A DNA stretch of 64,000 nucleotides from contig QKCJ01000049.1 in the NCBI GenBank assembly GCA_003245715.1, forward strand, positions 124,001-188,000. The letters are read 5' to 3'. The position numbers were made by a program, and so were the translations under genes. This stretch comes from a bacterium. GTDB lineage: Bacteria; Planctomycetota; SZUA-567. The notes beneath the pieces were generated by a model. That model worked only from the letters and a program-made list of their open reading frames with translations. It made no database searches and was not told where the DNA came from. Within the stretch, counting starts at the first letter, position 1, and every line of letters starts with the position of its first letter. This document shows positions 53,974-62,458 of this stretch, in pieces.

Positions 53974-54966
53974 CTACAAGCACAGTGTCAAGAGTGCGCC
54001 GCCGAGTTTCTCAATGAGCTGTTTTTGCACAAGCTCAATACCCTCTGTCCGGTGGCAGCTTATAGGTAAAACTTTATTTTCAGCGAGATAGCTGCTTATT
54101 AGTGGGAATTTCTCAAGTGAAGGGGTTAAGTTGTCCGGCTCTTCTGCTTTGTTGATTACAGCGATAACCTCTTTGCCTGCGAGCAGGGCAAGCGCGAGCT
54201 GGTCTTCTTCAGAGAGTGGGCGGGACTGGTCGAAGAGATGGATAATTACCTCCGCGTCTTTTATCAGTTCCTGCGAGCGTTCAATGGCAGTACTTTCAAT
54301 AGCTCCGGTATTGCCGCGAAAACCGGCGGTATCACAGAGCTGGCAGTAAAATCCGCCGATATCTGCATGATGCACAACATGGTCAAGGGTTGTGCCGGCT
54401 ACCTCGCTGACCAATGCCCGCTGTTGGTCGCAGAGCAGGTTCATTAATGAACTTTTACCGCAGTTGGGCGCACCGATAAGGGCTATTTTACGCATTTTAA
54501 GAGCATTTGCGATGCGCATATAATCAGGTGCGGGATTATTGAATTCGCTGAGGATTACTGCCACTTGCGCCTCGGTCTGACATAAGGGTAATATTTCGCT
54601 TAAACCTGAATCTGAAAAATTGGCTTCTTTTGTTGGCGTATCCGGGCTAACCCCTGATTTTTCAACAAACCCCATCTCCCTGAAAAATGCAAGAAGAGCG
54701 AGCGTGTTTGCCGTACCGCCGTGGCCGGTCAGGATTCGTGTCGCATTATCCGGTGCGCTGAGCAGAACCTCGTCAAGTTTATGCCCGTTGCGGTCTTTGA
54801 GCCAGCCGTAAACCAGGTCGCCGGCGCGGAGTTCATTTTTACCGACAAGTTCATCTATTCTTGAGAGTTCGCGGGTGCTGCCTGCAAATGATATGATTGA
54901 AACCCCACCCCTTCCCGGGTTGGTGCAGAGCTGCATACTTGCGGTCTGTGCGGAGTCTTCAGTCAA
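53974..54966 (-). CDS. Shortened MnmE-like GTPase
   Basis: The 330-residue protein resembles MnmE/TrmE. An N-terminal part has PGRGGVSIISFAGS, HKLDEVLLSAP and a late HGG. A short helical piece leads to a G domain with GAPNCGKSS (G1), GTTLD (G2), DTAGF (G3) and NKAE (G4). Canonical MnmE is about 450 residues, has the GEFTxRAFLNGK segment and ends CxGK; here both are missing and the G domain lies at the end. tRNA wobble modification by this protein alone is doubtful. No mnmG is adjacent. Confidence 0.75.
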   Translation of the reverse strand: MTEDSAQTASMQLCTNPGRGGVSIISFAGSTRELSRIDELVGKNELRAGDLVYGWLKDRNGHKLDEVLLSAPDNATRILTGHGGTANTLALLAFFREMGFVEKSGVSPDTPTKEANFSDSGLSEILPLCQTEAQVAVILSEFNNPAPDYMRIANALKMRKIALIGAPNCGKSSLMNLLCDQQRALVSEVAGTTLDHVVHHADIGGFYCQLCDTAGFRGNTGAIESTAIERSQELIKDAEVIIHLFDQSRPLSEEDQLALALLAGKEVIAVINKAEEPDNLTPSLEKFPLISSYLAENKVLPISCHRTEGIELVQKQLIEKLGGALLTLCL

Positions 54967-55111
54967 TTATTTATTCCTCTCTGGAGTATTAAAAACAATT
55001 TTATGTTTTCAGCGGGATTTGTAAAGGGTAGTACTCTCATCTTGAGAAGATGGTAATTCTGCAGGGTGCGGAACGTGGGGGCGGCAGGTAGTGCAGGGTT
55101 GGTAATGATGA

Positions 55112-55152
55112 TATAAAAACAGAAAGCGCAACTCAGCTGGTTGCGCTTTCTG
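55112..55152 (-). terminator. Terminator of the GH130 gene
   Basis: A perfect 13-base stem (55120-55132 with 55140-55152) encloses a seven-base loop and, read on the minus strand, is followed by TTTTTATAT. It starts 25 bases after the GH130 stop. Confidence 0.85.
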
Positions 55153-55176
55153 TGCATAGTCAGAAGTTGATACTGT

Positions 55177-56166
55177 TTATTCAAGACAGCTCTTGACAAG
55201 GTCATCGACTGAGGCCGTTGCCAGACACTCTACCGTATCAGCCGCGCCGTAATAGATCTTGACCTCGCCGTCATCTTCAAGGATCATGCCACCCGGGAAG
55301 ATCACACTACCGCGGAAACCTTCCTCCTCATATTTTTCGACAGGTGAGATAAGAGGCTTTTTGCTTACACCAAGCACCTTGCTCGGGTCTTCAAGATCAA
55401 GCAGCATCAGGCCGCCATAATAGATCTTGCCCCAGGATGCTTCCCAGCCAAAGAGTGAAGCTTCTTCCTGCTTCCAGACAGCGTGGAAGGTTGTCAGCCA
55501 GCCTTTTTCGGTCTTTACCGGAGGAGCGGCAGGGCCAAGCTTGGAATTGCAGAAGGGTACTTCGTCCCAGTTGAGAATACATTCAAAGTCACCCCAGTAA
55601 CGCATATCGGGAGATCGGCCAAGCCAGACATCAAAATTCTCCTTGCCGCCGTGACTGTATACCGGGAACGGCCTTTCAAGACGTATATAATTACCGCCGA
55701 TTTTTTCAGGGAACAGTACCATATTGCGGTTGTCGGGGGCGGTTATGCTCAGTACTTCAAAATTTTTGAAATCATCAGTAACCGCGATGCCGCCGCGTAC
55801 ACCCTGCCGGGTATCTATCGCAAAACACATGTAGCAGCGTCCGTCAATAACTGTCAGACGAGGGTCATAAGCGCGACTGATATCCTTGCCCTGCATGGAA
55901 AAACACGGCTCAGGCTGCACTTGCCAGTCGATACCGTTGTCGCTGAAGGCAAGGCCGATGTTTGTGCCTGTTTCCGTGGTATTGCCATTGTCGTACATTC
56001 CCTTGTAAAAACCAAAATCATTGCGGAAAACCATTACATACTTGCCGTTGAACTTGGTGATGCCGGCATTGAAAACCAGACTGCTTTCGTATGGTGCATC
56101 CGCTGCGGCGAGTACAGGGTTTTGGGAACAGCGCTTGATAAGGCCAGATTCTTCAAAAATGCTCAT
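55177..56166 (-). CDS. GH130 family beta-mannoside phosphorylase
   Basis: The 329-residue protein has the five-bladed GH130 signature. NPVLAA, SLVFNAGITKFNGKYVMVFRNDFG, SRAYDPRLTVIDGRCYM with the catalytic Asp, and ENFDVWLGRSPDMRYWG are typical, as are GPAAPPVKTEKGWLTTFHAV and the late IYYGAADTVECLATA. These enzymes phosphorolyse beta-mannosides such as mannosylglucose or mannobiose, or hydrolyse related glycans. No signal peptide, so it acts in the cytoplasm. The divergent LacI gene and operator at 56190 suggest sugar-controlled expression. AAGGA lies seven bases before the ATG. Confidence 0.9.
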   Translation of the reverse strand: MSIFEESGLIKRCSQNPVLAAADAPYESSLVFNAGITKFNGKYVMVFRNDFGFYKGMYDNGNTTETGTNIGLAFSDNGIDWQVQPEPCFSMQGKDISRAYDPRLTVIDGRCYMCFAIDTRQGVRGGIAVTDDFKNFEVLSITAPDNRNMVLFPEKIGGNYIRLERPFPVYSHGGKENFDVWLGRSPDMRYWGDFECILNWDEVPFCNSKLGPAAPPVKTEKGWLTTFHAVWKQEEASLFGWEASWGKIYYGGLMLLDLEDPSKVLGVSKKPLISPVEKYEEEGFRGSVIFPGGMILEDDGEVKIYYGAADTVECLATASVDDLVKSCLE

Positions 56167-56189
56167 TGTGTAATCCTTGCTTTATTGGT

Positions 56190-56206
56190 AGAGAAACCGT
56201 TACTCT
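56190..56206. promoter_or_regulatory. LacI-type operator between GH130 and the regulator
   Basis: AGAGAAACCGTTACTCT is a 17-base palindrome with one mismatch around a central C, matching the usual shape of LacI/GalR sites with a central CG step. It lies 24 bases before the GH130 start. A weaker palindrome (56208-56223) adjoins it. Confidence 0.65.
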
Positions 56207-56385
56207 TTAATAGTAAACCATTAATTTTATTGTGCAAGTTATATCTCGTAATTTTTTTATTATTTTATTATGGCTTATTATCTTGGCGTCGTGGTAGGGG
56301 CTGTCTGATATAATTGATTTGAATAAAAGGCTATAATATGTTAGAATTTACGCATTATATTACTTTAAACCGGAGAACAGTCTAC

Positions 56386-57348
56386 GTGTCAGCTGATATT
56401 AACCAGATAGCCAGGGCCTGTAATGTTTCCAAAGCAACGGTTTCGAGGGTTTTTACCCAGAAGCCGGGAGTCAGTGATAAGGTCCGCGAAAAAATACTCG
56501 ATATGGCCAGAAAAATGAATTATTCCCCCAAGCAGGTCATTGCCAGAGATACGGTTGCGGTGGTGGTGGCTGGCCTGGATGTTTTTTACAATCCCGGTCG
56601 TTTTCAGGGGTTGCTTATTTCCGCGGTCATGGCGCAGTTTGCCAAAGCCGGGTACGACCTGAAGATAACCACAATTGACGATATCGAGCTGCTGGTTCCG
56701 AGTTATATTAAAGCGGCGATGGTATTTGTTGGCGATGCAATTGTTGATGAGGTTTGTGCGCGGCTTGAGAAGATCAATATACCGGTCGTTTTAAATAACA
56801 TGATCTCGGCAGGGGCGTATTCTGTCTCTGATGACGCTGCTGAGGGCGCGCGCAAGGCTGTTAACTGTTTGTACCAAAACGGCCACAGGCGGATTGCCCT
56901 GGTTCTGGATACCCCCACAAGCTGGGCCAGCCGGCAGCGCATTGAGGGATACCGTCAGGCCCTTGCAGAAAATTCCCTGCCGTATGATGATTACCTTGTC
57001 AATTACAATAAGGATAACGGTCTGGTTGAGACTCTGGCCTGTGTGACCAGGACTGATGCGACGGCTGTGTATATCGCTGGTGAGGGGATTATTGAGGAAG
57101 CTGTTTATATGCTTAATCTTCTCAAGGTCAGGGTTCCTGAAGATCTTTCTGTTGTTTCCTGCGAGCGCAGTCCGAGTTCACGCTGGTTTACACCCCCGCA
57201 TACGACAATTTCGCAAAACCTTGAAGAGATTGCCGTTAAATCAGGCGAGCTTATCACGGCAATAATTAACGGCGAGAATCCTTCAAAAACGCTGGTAAAG
57301 GTCAGTCCTGCGCTAATTGAAAGAGATTCTGTACGGTCGTTGAAATAA
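56386..57348 (+). CDS. LacI-family transcriptional regulator
   Basis: The 320-residue protein begins with a LacI helix-turn-helix and hinge helix (INQIARACNVSKATVSRVF, then KMNYSP). It continues with a periplasmic-binding-protein-like sensor domain (GRFQGLLISAVMAQFAK, GHRRIALVLDTP, VSCERSP). It probably represses the divergent GH130 gene. I use the GTG at 56386, ten bases after GGAG, because family members start just before the helix-turn-helix. The ATG at 56338 sits at a TATAAT box (56332-56337) that could be this gene's -10. Confidence 0.88.
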   Translation: MSADINQIARACNVSKATVSRVFTQKPGVSDKVREKILDMARKMNYSPKQVIARDTVAVVVAGLDVFYNPGRFQGLLISAVMAQFAKAGYDLKITTIDDIELLVPSYIKAAMVFVGDAIVDEVCARLEKINIPVVLNNMISAGAYSVSDDAAEGARKAVNCLYQNGHRRIALVLDTPTSWASRQRIEGYRQALAENSLPYDDYLVNYNKDNGLVETLACVTRTDATAVYIAGEGIIEEAVYMLNLLKVRVPEDLSVVSCERSPSSRWFTPPHTTISQNLEEIAVKSGELITAIINGENPSKTLVKVSPALIERDSVRSLK

Positions 57349-57390
57349 GAATCCCTGCGGATGACAAAACATCAGGTTTATCAATATAAA

Positions 57391-57421
57391 AAGCCGGAGG
57401 GATTCTCCGGCTTGTTTTTTT
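57391..57421. terminator. Bidirectional terminator
   Basis: A perfect nine-base stem (AAGCCGGAG with CTCCGGCTT) and a five-base loop, followed by TTTTTTT and preceded by an A-rich stretch. It separates the convergent LacI and coiled-coil genes. Confidence 0.85.
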
Positions 57422-57438
57422 GATTCAAATCTTCATGT

Positions 57439-57918
57439 TCAGGCAGCGATGAATTTTCGTGTGATTTTTTCAAGGGCTCTGGTCAGGCGGCCGATTTCGT
57501 TCTCGCTGTCGATGAGGGCCTGGGTGAGCATGAAGTGGTCGTTACGTGACTGGTGGAGCTGGTCGAGCAGATCCTGTTGTTCGTAGCTGATCTGGCAGCT
57601 GCTGCCGCTTACCTGTTCATTCTGCAGATCAAGCTGCTGTTTGAGTTTGCCATTTTCAGCAATAGCCTCAAGTGCTTTCTGCTCCATGCGGCGCAGGTCA
57701 TTCTCAAGCATTGCTACCGTCGCGCGTGAGAGCTTTAATTCTTTCTCAAGCATGATAACCTTGTCTTCCCCGGTATTTATTTCTTCCTTCAGGGGAGCGA
57801 TGGTGCCGGTATTGACCGGGCGGCTCTCGCGGAGTGACTCGATACTGTCAATCAGGTTACGCTTCTTCTGTTGAAGCTCAGAATTTTGTTCAAGGTTCTT
57901 ACCAGACTTTTCCGGCAT
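57439..57918 (-). CDS. Coiled-coil protein of unknown function
   Basis: The 159-residue product is hydrophilic and almost wholly heptad-patterned coiled coil (KVIMLEKELKLSRATVAMLEN; NEIGRLTRALEKITRKF). No signal peptide or membrane helix is seen. I recognise no family. I chose the ATG at 57918, after TGGAG, rather than the GTG at 57930. It is a single gene between LacI and the WalJ-like gene. Confidence 0.75.
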   Translation of the reverse strand: MPEKSGKNLEQNSELQQKKRNLIDSIESLRESRPVNTGTIAPLKEEINTGEDKVIMLEKELKLSRATVAMLENDLRRMEQKALEAIAENGKLKQQLDLQNEQVSGSSCQISYEQQDLLDQLHQSRNDHFMLTQALIDSENEIGRLTRALEKITRKFIAA

Positions 57919-58127
57919 GATTTTCTCCACTTCTTATAAAACTATATTATTTGAAATATGTTAATTATAAGTTCTCTATCGGCCGTCTGCAGTCATATCC
58001 TTTAGCTGTATAACCGGCAATTCGGAAGAAGTGGATAGTATTTGAGTATCAGGCGGGTGCATCTTGTATTTGCACCGTTAATTACCGTGTATTTAGTATT
58101 TGATTTTTCGGTTTGCGTTGACTTGTT

Positions 58128-58910
58128 TTAAATGACAATCATTGGTGAAGGGGTGTGGCGAGGGGCAATGTGAAGGATGAAATCTTTTTTCCCGCTGTTT
58201 TTTATTACCTCTGACGATTTTGCGTAAGCAATTTCCGGCAGGTTGTTCTGCTCGCTCAGATGTGAGAGGATTGCTGCTTTAAGTTTTCCCTGCAGTCCGC
58301 ACTCAATAAGGCTGGCTGCTTCGGTGTTTGAAATATGACCATTATCCGAGAGAATACGCTTCTTCAGGTTTGGCGGATAGTGACCGTCAACCAGCATCTG
58401 GTGGTCGTAATTGCTCTCAAGCACAACTGCATCAAGCGTGGGCATTAATTCGCAGAGTTCCTTAAAGGGATGACCAAGGTCGGTCAGCAGACCGCAGCGT
58501 TTGCCGTTTCTTTCAAGTATCAGTGCGACCGGTTCACGGCAATCATGCGGAGTACGAATGGTGTGGATGTGAAAACCGCCGATTGCCAGCACCATTCCCG
58601 GGCGGAAGATCCGCGGACTGACCGAACGCCCGATTTTTTGTTTGCAGCCGCAGAAAGAGCCTTCGGTCATGAAAAGAGGTATGCCGTGGCGTCTGGCGAT
58701 GACACCGGCTGATTGTGAATGGTCACTGTGGCTGTGGGTGAGGATCAGTCCGTCAACACGGTCAATATGGCCGCCCATAAGTTCTATTGCTCTGATTAGA
58801 GCCGCTCCGCTGATACCCGCGTCAATAATCAGTGCGCCGTCTTCTGACTGGGCATAGATAGCATTTCCGGATGACCCGCTGGCAAGTGTGCATACTGAAA
58901 ATGAAGACAT
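58128..58910 (-). CDS. Metallo-beta-lactamase fold hydrolase (WalJ/YycJ type)
   Basis: The 260-residue protein has SVCTLASGSSGNA at the start, LIIDAGIS, the metal motif LTHSHSDHSQSAG, VLESNYDHQMLVDG and ILSHLSEQNN, as in the YycJ/WalJ branch, thought to be nucleases acting in DNA repair or cell-wall signalling. The ATG overlaps the stop of the preceding DUF4416 gene in TAATG, showing translational coupling. A GTG at 58919 is an alternative start. Confidence 0.88.
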   Translation of the reverse strand: MSSFSVCTLASGSSGNAIYAQSEDGALIIDAGISGAALIRAIELMGGHIDRVDGLILTHSHSDHSQSAGVIARRHGIPLFMTEGSFCGCKQKIGRSVSPRIFRPGMVLAIGGFHIHTIRTPHDCREPVALILERNGKRCGLLTDLGHPFKELCELMPTLDAVVLESNYDHQMLVDGHYPPNLKKRILSDNGHISNTEAASLIECGLQGKLKAAILSHLSEQNNLPEIAYAKSSEVIKNSGKKDFILHIAPRHTPSPMIVI

Positions 58911-59443
58911 TAATACCACATCCTCATCATATCCGCTCTCTCCTGATAAAAGAACTCATGGTAACGCGTATCGGCAAAATCCGGGAAGGTCCACTCCAAC
59001 GCTTGGAATTTCCCCTTACGGTACAGAAGGGTTATTTCGGCAAAAACACCGTTGCCGATATAAATCCGGTGCGCAAAATTCTTGCAGCTGGCAAGGACAA
59101 GTTTTTCCGGTGCCAGATAACCGGGATCAATATTGACCGGGCGTGTCAACCCGCCGCCGATTTCTTCAGCAATATTCTTTTCAAGCATATTACTCTGCAG
59201 TTTGCGGATAGCCAACTCTTCACGGTCAAAATCTCCATAAAAAGAGAAAAACTTCCTTATTATGGAGCTTCCTGTTTCATTTTTGTAATATTGGGAGTTG
59301 TCAAAAGAAAATTCACTGCTCTGGTTTCTGATAGTTCCCCAGACAGTGGATAATTTGTTTTCAACTATTATGAGAGCATCTTTATCAGAAGCGAGTACAC
59401 CGGTGAAAAATATCACCGGCCCCGGTTCTTTTGATTCAGCCAT
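58910..59443 (-). CDS. DUF4416 protein
   Basis: The 177-residue protein matches DUF4416: PGPVIFFTGVLASDK at the start, FSFDNSQYYKNETGSSIIRKF, NIDPGYLAPEKLVLASCKNFAHRIYIGNGVFAEITLLYR and a late TFPDFADTRYHEFF. Function is unknown; the family is spread over deep-branching Gram-negative groups. It is coupled to the MBL hydrolase downstream, sharing one base with it. Confidence 0.85.
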   Translation of the reverse strand: MAESKEPGPVIFFTGVLASDKDALIIVENKLSTVWGTIRNQSSEFSFDNSQYYKNETGSSIIRKFFSFYGDFDREELAIRKLQSNMLEKNIAEEIGGGLTRPVNIDPGYLAPEKLVLASCKNFAHRIYIGNGVFAEITLLYRKGKFQALEWTFPDFADTRYHEFFYQERADMMRMWY

Positions 59444-59537
59444 TTCTTAACCCCTCAGTCAATAACTATAATTTTAACGAAATAGCGTCAATTGTCTATA
59501 ATAAATGTTGTCAAATTGAGCTGCAGGGAGGATGGTT

Positions 59538-59600
59538 ATGAGCGCAAAACATGACTTTCGGGTATTGTGGGAAAAACAGTATCATTGTGCTGTTGTGTAA
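59538..59600 (+). CDS. Possible 20-residue small ORF upstream of flgE
   Basis: An ATG at 59538 lies six bases after GGGAGG and opens a 20-codon frame (MSAKHDFRVLWEKQYHCAVV) ending in TAA. It lies in the 361-base gap between the DUF4416 gene and flgE and is followed about 110 bases later by a strong terminator. It may be a small protein, a leader peptide, part of a small RNA or chance. No other gene was seen in this gap. Confidence 0.35.
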   Translation: MSAKHDFRVLWEKQYHCAVV

Positions 59601-59675
59601 CATCTTATTCTGTTGAAAGTTATGGGTTTAATGCTGTGTGACTGGCTATAATAAAAAAATTATCGGACTTTTTTT

Positions 59676-59703
59676 TAAAGTAATTGGTTACCGGTGACGA
59701 TTA
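59676..59703 (+). promoter_or_regulatory. Weak sigma-28-like promoter match
   Basis: TAAAGTAA (59676-59683), 12 bases, then GACGATTA (59696-59703) match the flagellar sigma-28 boxes TAAAGTTT and GCCGATAA at six of eight positions each; the usual spacer is 11. It precedes flgE but lies upstream of a terminator, so it could only serve flgE by read-through. Confidence 0.25.
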
Positions 59704-59713
59704 TATAGGTGGC

Positions 59714-59747
59714 AAGGAGGCCGTGGATGACACGGACTCCTTTTTTT
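59714..59747 (+). terminator. Strong terminator in the flgE upstream region
   Basis: AAGGAG/CTCCTT and CCGTG/CACGG stems with one mismatch and a five-base loop, followed by TTTTTTT (59741-59747). No annotated plus-strand gene lies upstream other than the 20-codon frame. It therefore ends an unannotated transcript or attenuates flgE. Confidence 0.8.
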
Positions 59748-59804
59748 ATTGGCTGAATTTTAACTTTCGGCGTTGTTATTGCTTTTTGGGATCGGGGTGT
59801 TGCT

Positions 59805-61757
59805 ATGGGACTTTCTCAATCATTATGGACAGGTTTGTCAGGGCTTAAGGTTCATCAGTCGTGGACAGATGTTGTTGGTAATAACCTCACTAATGCCAAT
59901 ACTGAGGGTTTCAAATATTCGCAGGTAAACTTCTCTGATATCCTTTATAATACACAGTATTCTGGTTCTCCGGCAAGTGGTGACTACGGCAGCATGAATC
60001 CCAAGCAGGTCGGAACGGGGGTTGATATCGCTTCAATCAGCCGGAATTTCACCCAGGGAAACCTTGAGCTTACTGACCGCACCTTTGACTGCGCTCTTGA
60101 GGGGCAGGGCTTTTTTGTTTTTGGTGATCTCGACGGTTCGGTTGAGAGTGGCGATGGATTTTACTCCCGTAACGGTTCATTCTATCTCGGTTCTCCTGAA
60201 ACAGGAGCGCTTGAGCAACCATTGCTTTCTTCAGAAGGTTTGAGTGTTTATGGTTATAATGCCAGTGGTGGTGTTCTCAGCACGAGTCTTGAATCGCTTT
60301 ACCTGCCTTCACAGGGGACGCTGCTGCCGGGTATCGCCACCAGTGAAATAGACTGGAGCGGTAACCTTTTTTCCGGTGATGATCCGGTTTCGGCAAATGA
60401 AGTACAGACTGCAACTTCCGGTAATCTGGGTACTGCCGGCGGCTGGATAAGCGACAACGGTTCACAGATCAATATTGGCGGGGTTGAATCCACCTCATAT
60501 CTTTATGACGAGAGTGGTACAAGCGGTTCTGTTGCCGCTTCAGCGACTACGGATCTTATGGATCTGGCTTTTAAGCGATCAGGCGGTGAGCAGTCCTTAT
60601 TTGATTCTGTCCCGTCAGGTTTCACCGCTGATTCACGTCAGATAGAAGTCGAATTCACCAAAGGCGGACTGACTTATACCTCAACATTCACTTATGGTGA
60701 AGACGGCACGACCCTTGAAGATTTTTCAAACTGGCTTACAGGCGGTTTAGGGGATGACGGAACTTCTGATACCCAGCGTCTGGACGGTGGCGCTCTTGGT
60801 ACAATCCGCACCCGTGCCTATACTGAGGCTGGTGATGGTTTTGATGCTATGGCAGAGCAGGCGGGTGGTTATCTGCGCTCGGATGGAACAGGCACAATCT
60901 TTTCTGTCGCCAGCAATTTAGGCTCTCAGAATACAGTCTCCAATATTAGAATTACCACTCTGACCCACATGGTAAATGCTTCAACCGGTGAGGAACGTAA
61001 CGCCCAGTCATACTTCAGCGACTTCTTTAACGATGATCCCAATTACGAAGGCGATCTCAATGGCGGAAGCGCCGGTAAAGGGGTTGAGGTCTTCACTGCC
61101 GATTCGACAGCAACAGGCGGGGTTACTGAAGAGTACCGCAATATGCACTTTACCCTAATTAATCGCGATTCAGACGGCAGCACCTGGCGCTGGATAATGG
61201 ATGGTCAGGAGCTTGATGATACGGGGGCATTGAATAAGGGTACAGGTATCGTGCGCTTTGGCACAGACCCTTCGGCTGAATCACAGGTTATTGCCCAGAC
61301 TACAGATGGCGGAAATGCCTATACTTTTGACTTTACAGAAATGACTCAGATGAGCGCCGATGATAACCTTTCTCCTGTACAGGACGGTTATGATTATGGC
61401 GAGCTAAGCGGTTATACAATTGACCAGTATGGTGTGATCGGCGGCGTTTATACAAATGGTCTTACCGAGACTCTCGGCAAGCTTGCAACTGCGATTATCC
61501 CTAACCCTGACGGCATGATTGCGGTTGGTTCAACGCTGTTTGCTTTGAGTAATGTCTCTGGGGAGGCGGAATACAATACTCCTGATAACGACTTGAGCCT
61601 GGCAACTATCCGCAGCAATTATCTTGAATCCTCCAATGTTGATATGGCGCGGGAAATGTCAAATCTGATTCTCTCTCAGCGCGGTTATCAGGTAAGCTCA
61701 ACCATTGTTACGACCTCTGATGAAATGCTCAAGACCGCTTACCAGATGAAAGCCTAG
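59805..61757 (+). CDS. flgE: Flagellar hook protein FlgE
   Basis: FlgE polymerises into the flagellar hook. The 650-residue protein has the conserved N-terminal rod/hook helix (SLWTGLSGLKVHQSWTDVVGNNLTNANTEGFK) and DRTFDCALEGQGFFV. The large variable D1/D2 surface region is rich in Ser/Thr/Gly. The C-terminal helix has LESSNVDMAREMSNLILSQRGYQ and TSDEMLKTAYQMK. The length exceeds that of E. coli FlgE (about 400) because of the middle. It is a lone structural gene here, ending in a terminator. Confidence 0.93.
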   Translation: MGLSQSLWTGLSGLKVHQSWTDVVGNNLTNANTEGFKYSQVNFSDILYNTQYSGSPASGDYGSMNPKQVGTGVDIASISRNFTQGNLELTDRTFDCALEGQGFFVFGDLDGSVESGDGFYSRNGSFYLGSPETGALEQPLLSSEGLSVYGYNASGGVLSTSLESLYLPSQGTLLPGIATSEIDWSGNLFSGDDPVSANEVQTATSGNLGTAGGWISDNGSQINIGGVESTSYLYDESGTSGSVAASATTDLMDLAFKRSGGEQSLFDSVPSGFTADSRQIEVEFTKGGLTYTSTFTYGEDGTTLEDFSNWLTGGLGDDGTSDTQRLDGGALGTIRTRAYTEAGDGFDAMAEQAGGYLRSDGTGTIFSVASNLGSQNTVSNIRITTLTHMVNASTGEERNAQSYFSDFFNDDPNYEGDLNGGSAGKGVEVFTADSTATGGVTEEYRNMHFTLINRDSDGSTWRWIMDGQELDDTGALNKGTGIVRFGTDPSAESQVIAQTTDGGNAYTFDFTEMTQMSADDNLSPVQDGYDYGELSGYTIDQYGVIGGVYTNGLTETLGKLATAIIPNPDGMIAVGSTLFALSNVSGEAEYNTPDNDLSLATIRSNYLESSNVDMAREMSNLILSQRGYQVSSTIVTTSDEMLKTAYQMKA

Positions 61758-61803
61758 GGCTTTTTTCCGGCCTTAGCGCGCGCCTATTTTTAACTTTATC
61801 CCT

Positions 61804-61833
61804 ACCCGCCGGTTTATTGGCGGGTTGTTTTTT
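61804..61833 (+). terminator. Terminator of flgE
   Basis: A perfect seven-base GC-rich stem (ACCCGCC with GGCGGGT), an eight-base loop and a run of T with one G (TTGTTTTTTT). It lies about 46 bases after the flgE stop. Confidence 0.85.
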
Positions 61834-61976
61834 TATGCAAATGCAAAGTGTTTGTTAAAAAGCGGTTAAATAATTTTTTTTATAAAACCTCTGTAATTTA
61901 CGAAGCAAATGTGGATAATATTTGAAATTGAGGAGGGCAACGGCCTCAACGTTTACCGGAAATTGGTGGTAACCGC

Positions 61977-62004
61977 TTGACTGACGCGCAAACTGCGATA
62001 TGTT
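61977..62004 (+). promoter_or_regulatory. Candidate promoter of the HU/IHF gene
   Basis: TTGACT (61977-61982), 16 bases and TATGTT (61999-62004). The predicted leader is about 125 bases. The 380-base gap between flgE and the HU gene holds the flgE terminator, a small inverted repeat (TTGAGG/CCTCAA, 61929-61950) and this promoter; no further gene was seen. Confidence 0.4.
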
Positions 62005-62137
62005 AAGGAGTTGTAACACTGATGGTTGAAGGGTAATTGTTGGTGTTCCGGGGAGATTTTTTACGGCTGTCTTTGGTGAGGTAACCAATTTCGGCTTATT
62101 TGGATGATTGATAAAAATTAGAGAGGGGGTAGTGCCC

Positions 62138-62434
62138 GTGACCAAGAATGACATGGTTCTGCGTATTGCCAAAGAAATGGATATGCGCCAGACAGACATC
62201 AAGCGCATTGTTCAGATGACACTTGACGGTATTATTGATGTCCTGGCCAGTGAGCAGCGTCTGGAGCTGCGTAATTTCGGAGTTTTTGAGGTTCGCACCC
62301 GCAAGCCTCGTAAAGCCCGTAACCCCCGTACAGGTGACGAAGTAATGGTTCCTGAACGCAAGGTTGTAACCTTCAAGCCGGGTAAGCTGATGGAAGAGAA
62401 GGTTCAGGTTGTAGATGGAGCTCCACAGGAATAG
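62138..62434 (+). CDS. HU/IHF-family nucleoid protein
   Basis: The 98-residue protein has the HU/IHF fold. It begins TKNDMVLRIAKEMDM, then LRNFGVFEVRTRKPRKARNPRTGDEV (the DNA-contacting arm with the Arg-Asn-Pro tip) and VTFKPGK. It bends DNA as a dimer. I chose the GTG at 62138, nine bases after GAGAGGGGG, because it gives the normal family N-terminus. A longer frame from 62108 adds ten residues. IHF-alpha-like features are present, but HU cannot be excluded. Confidence 0.88.
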   Translation: MTKNDMVLRIAKEMDMRQTDIKRIVQMTLDGIIDVLASEQRLELRNFGVFEVRTRKPRKARNPRTGDEVMVPERKVVTFKPGKLMEEKVQVVDGAPQE

Positions 62435-62458
62435 TCATTCCGGTTGAACCCTGAATTA

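Noticed and set aside
55483-56313. A 276-residue plus-strand frame opposite the GH130 gene
   Set aside because: Covered by the GH130 coding region and its upstream region, with no family motifs and no ribosome site.
56332-56337. TATAAT as a defined promoter of the LacI gene
   Set aside because: No acceptable -35 was found at 16-18 bases; it was used only as support for the later start codon.
59727-59756. Nine-codon frame inside the terminator before flgE
   Set aside because: It has a good AAGGAGG, but that sequence is part of the terminator stem, so coincidence is more likely.
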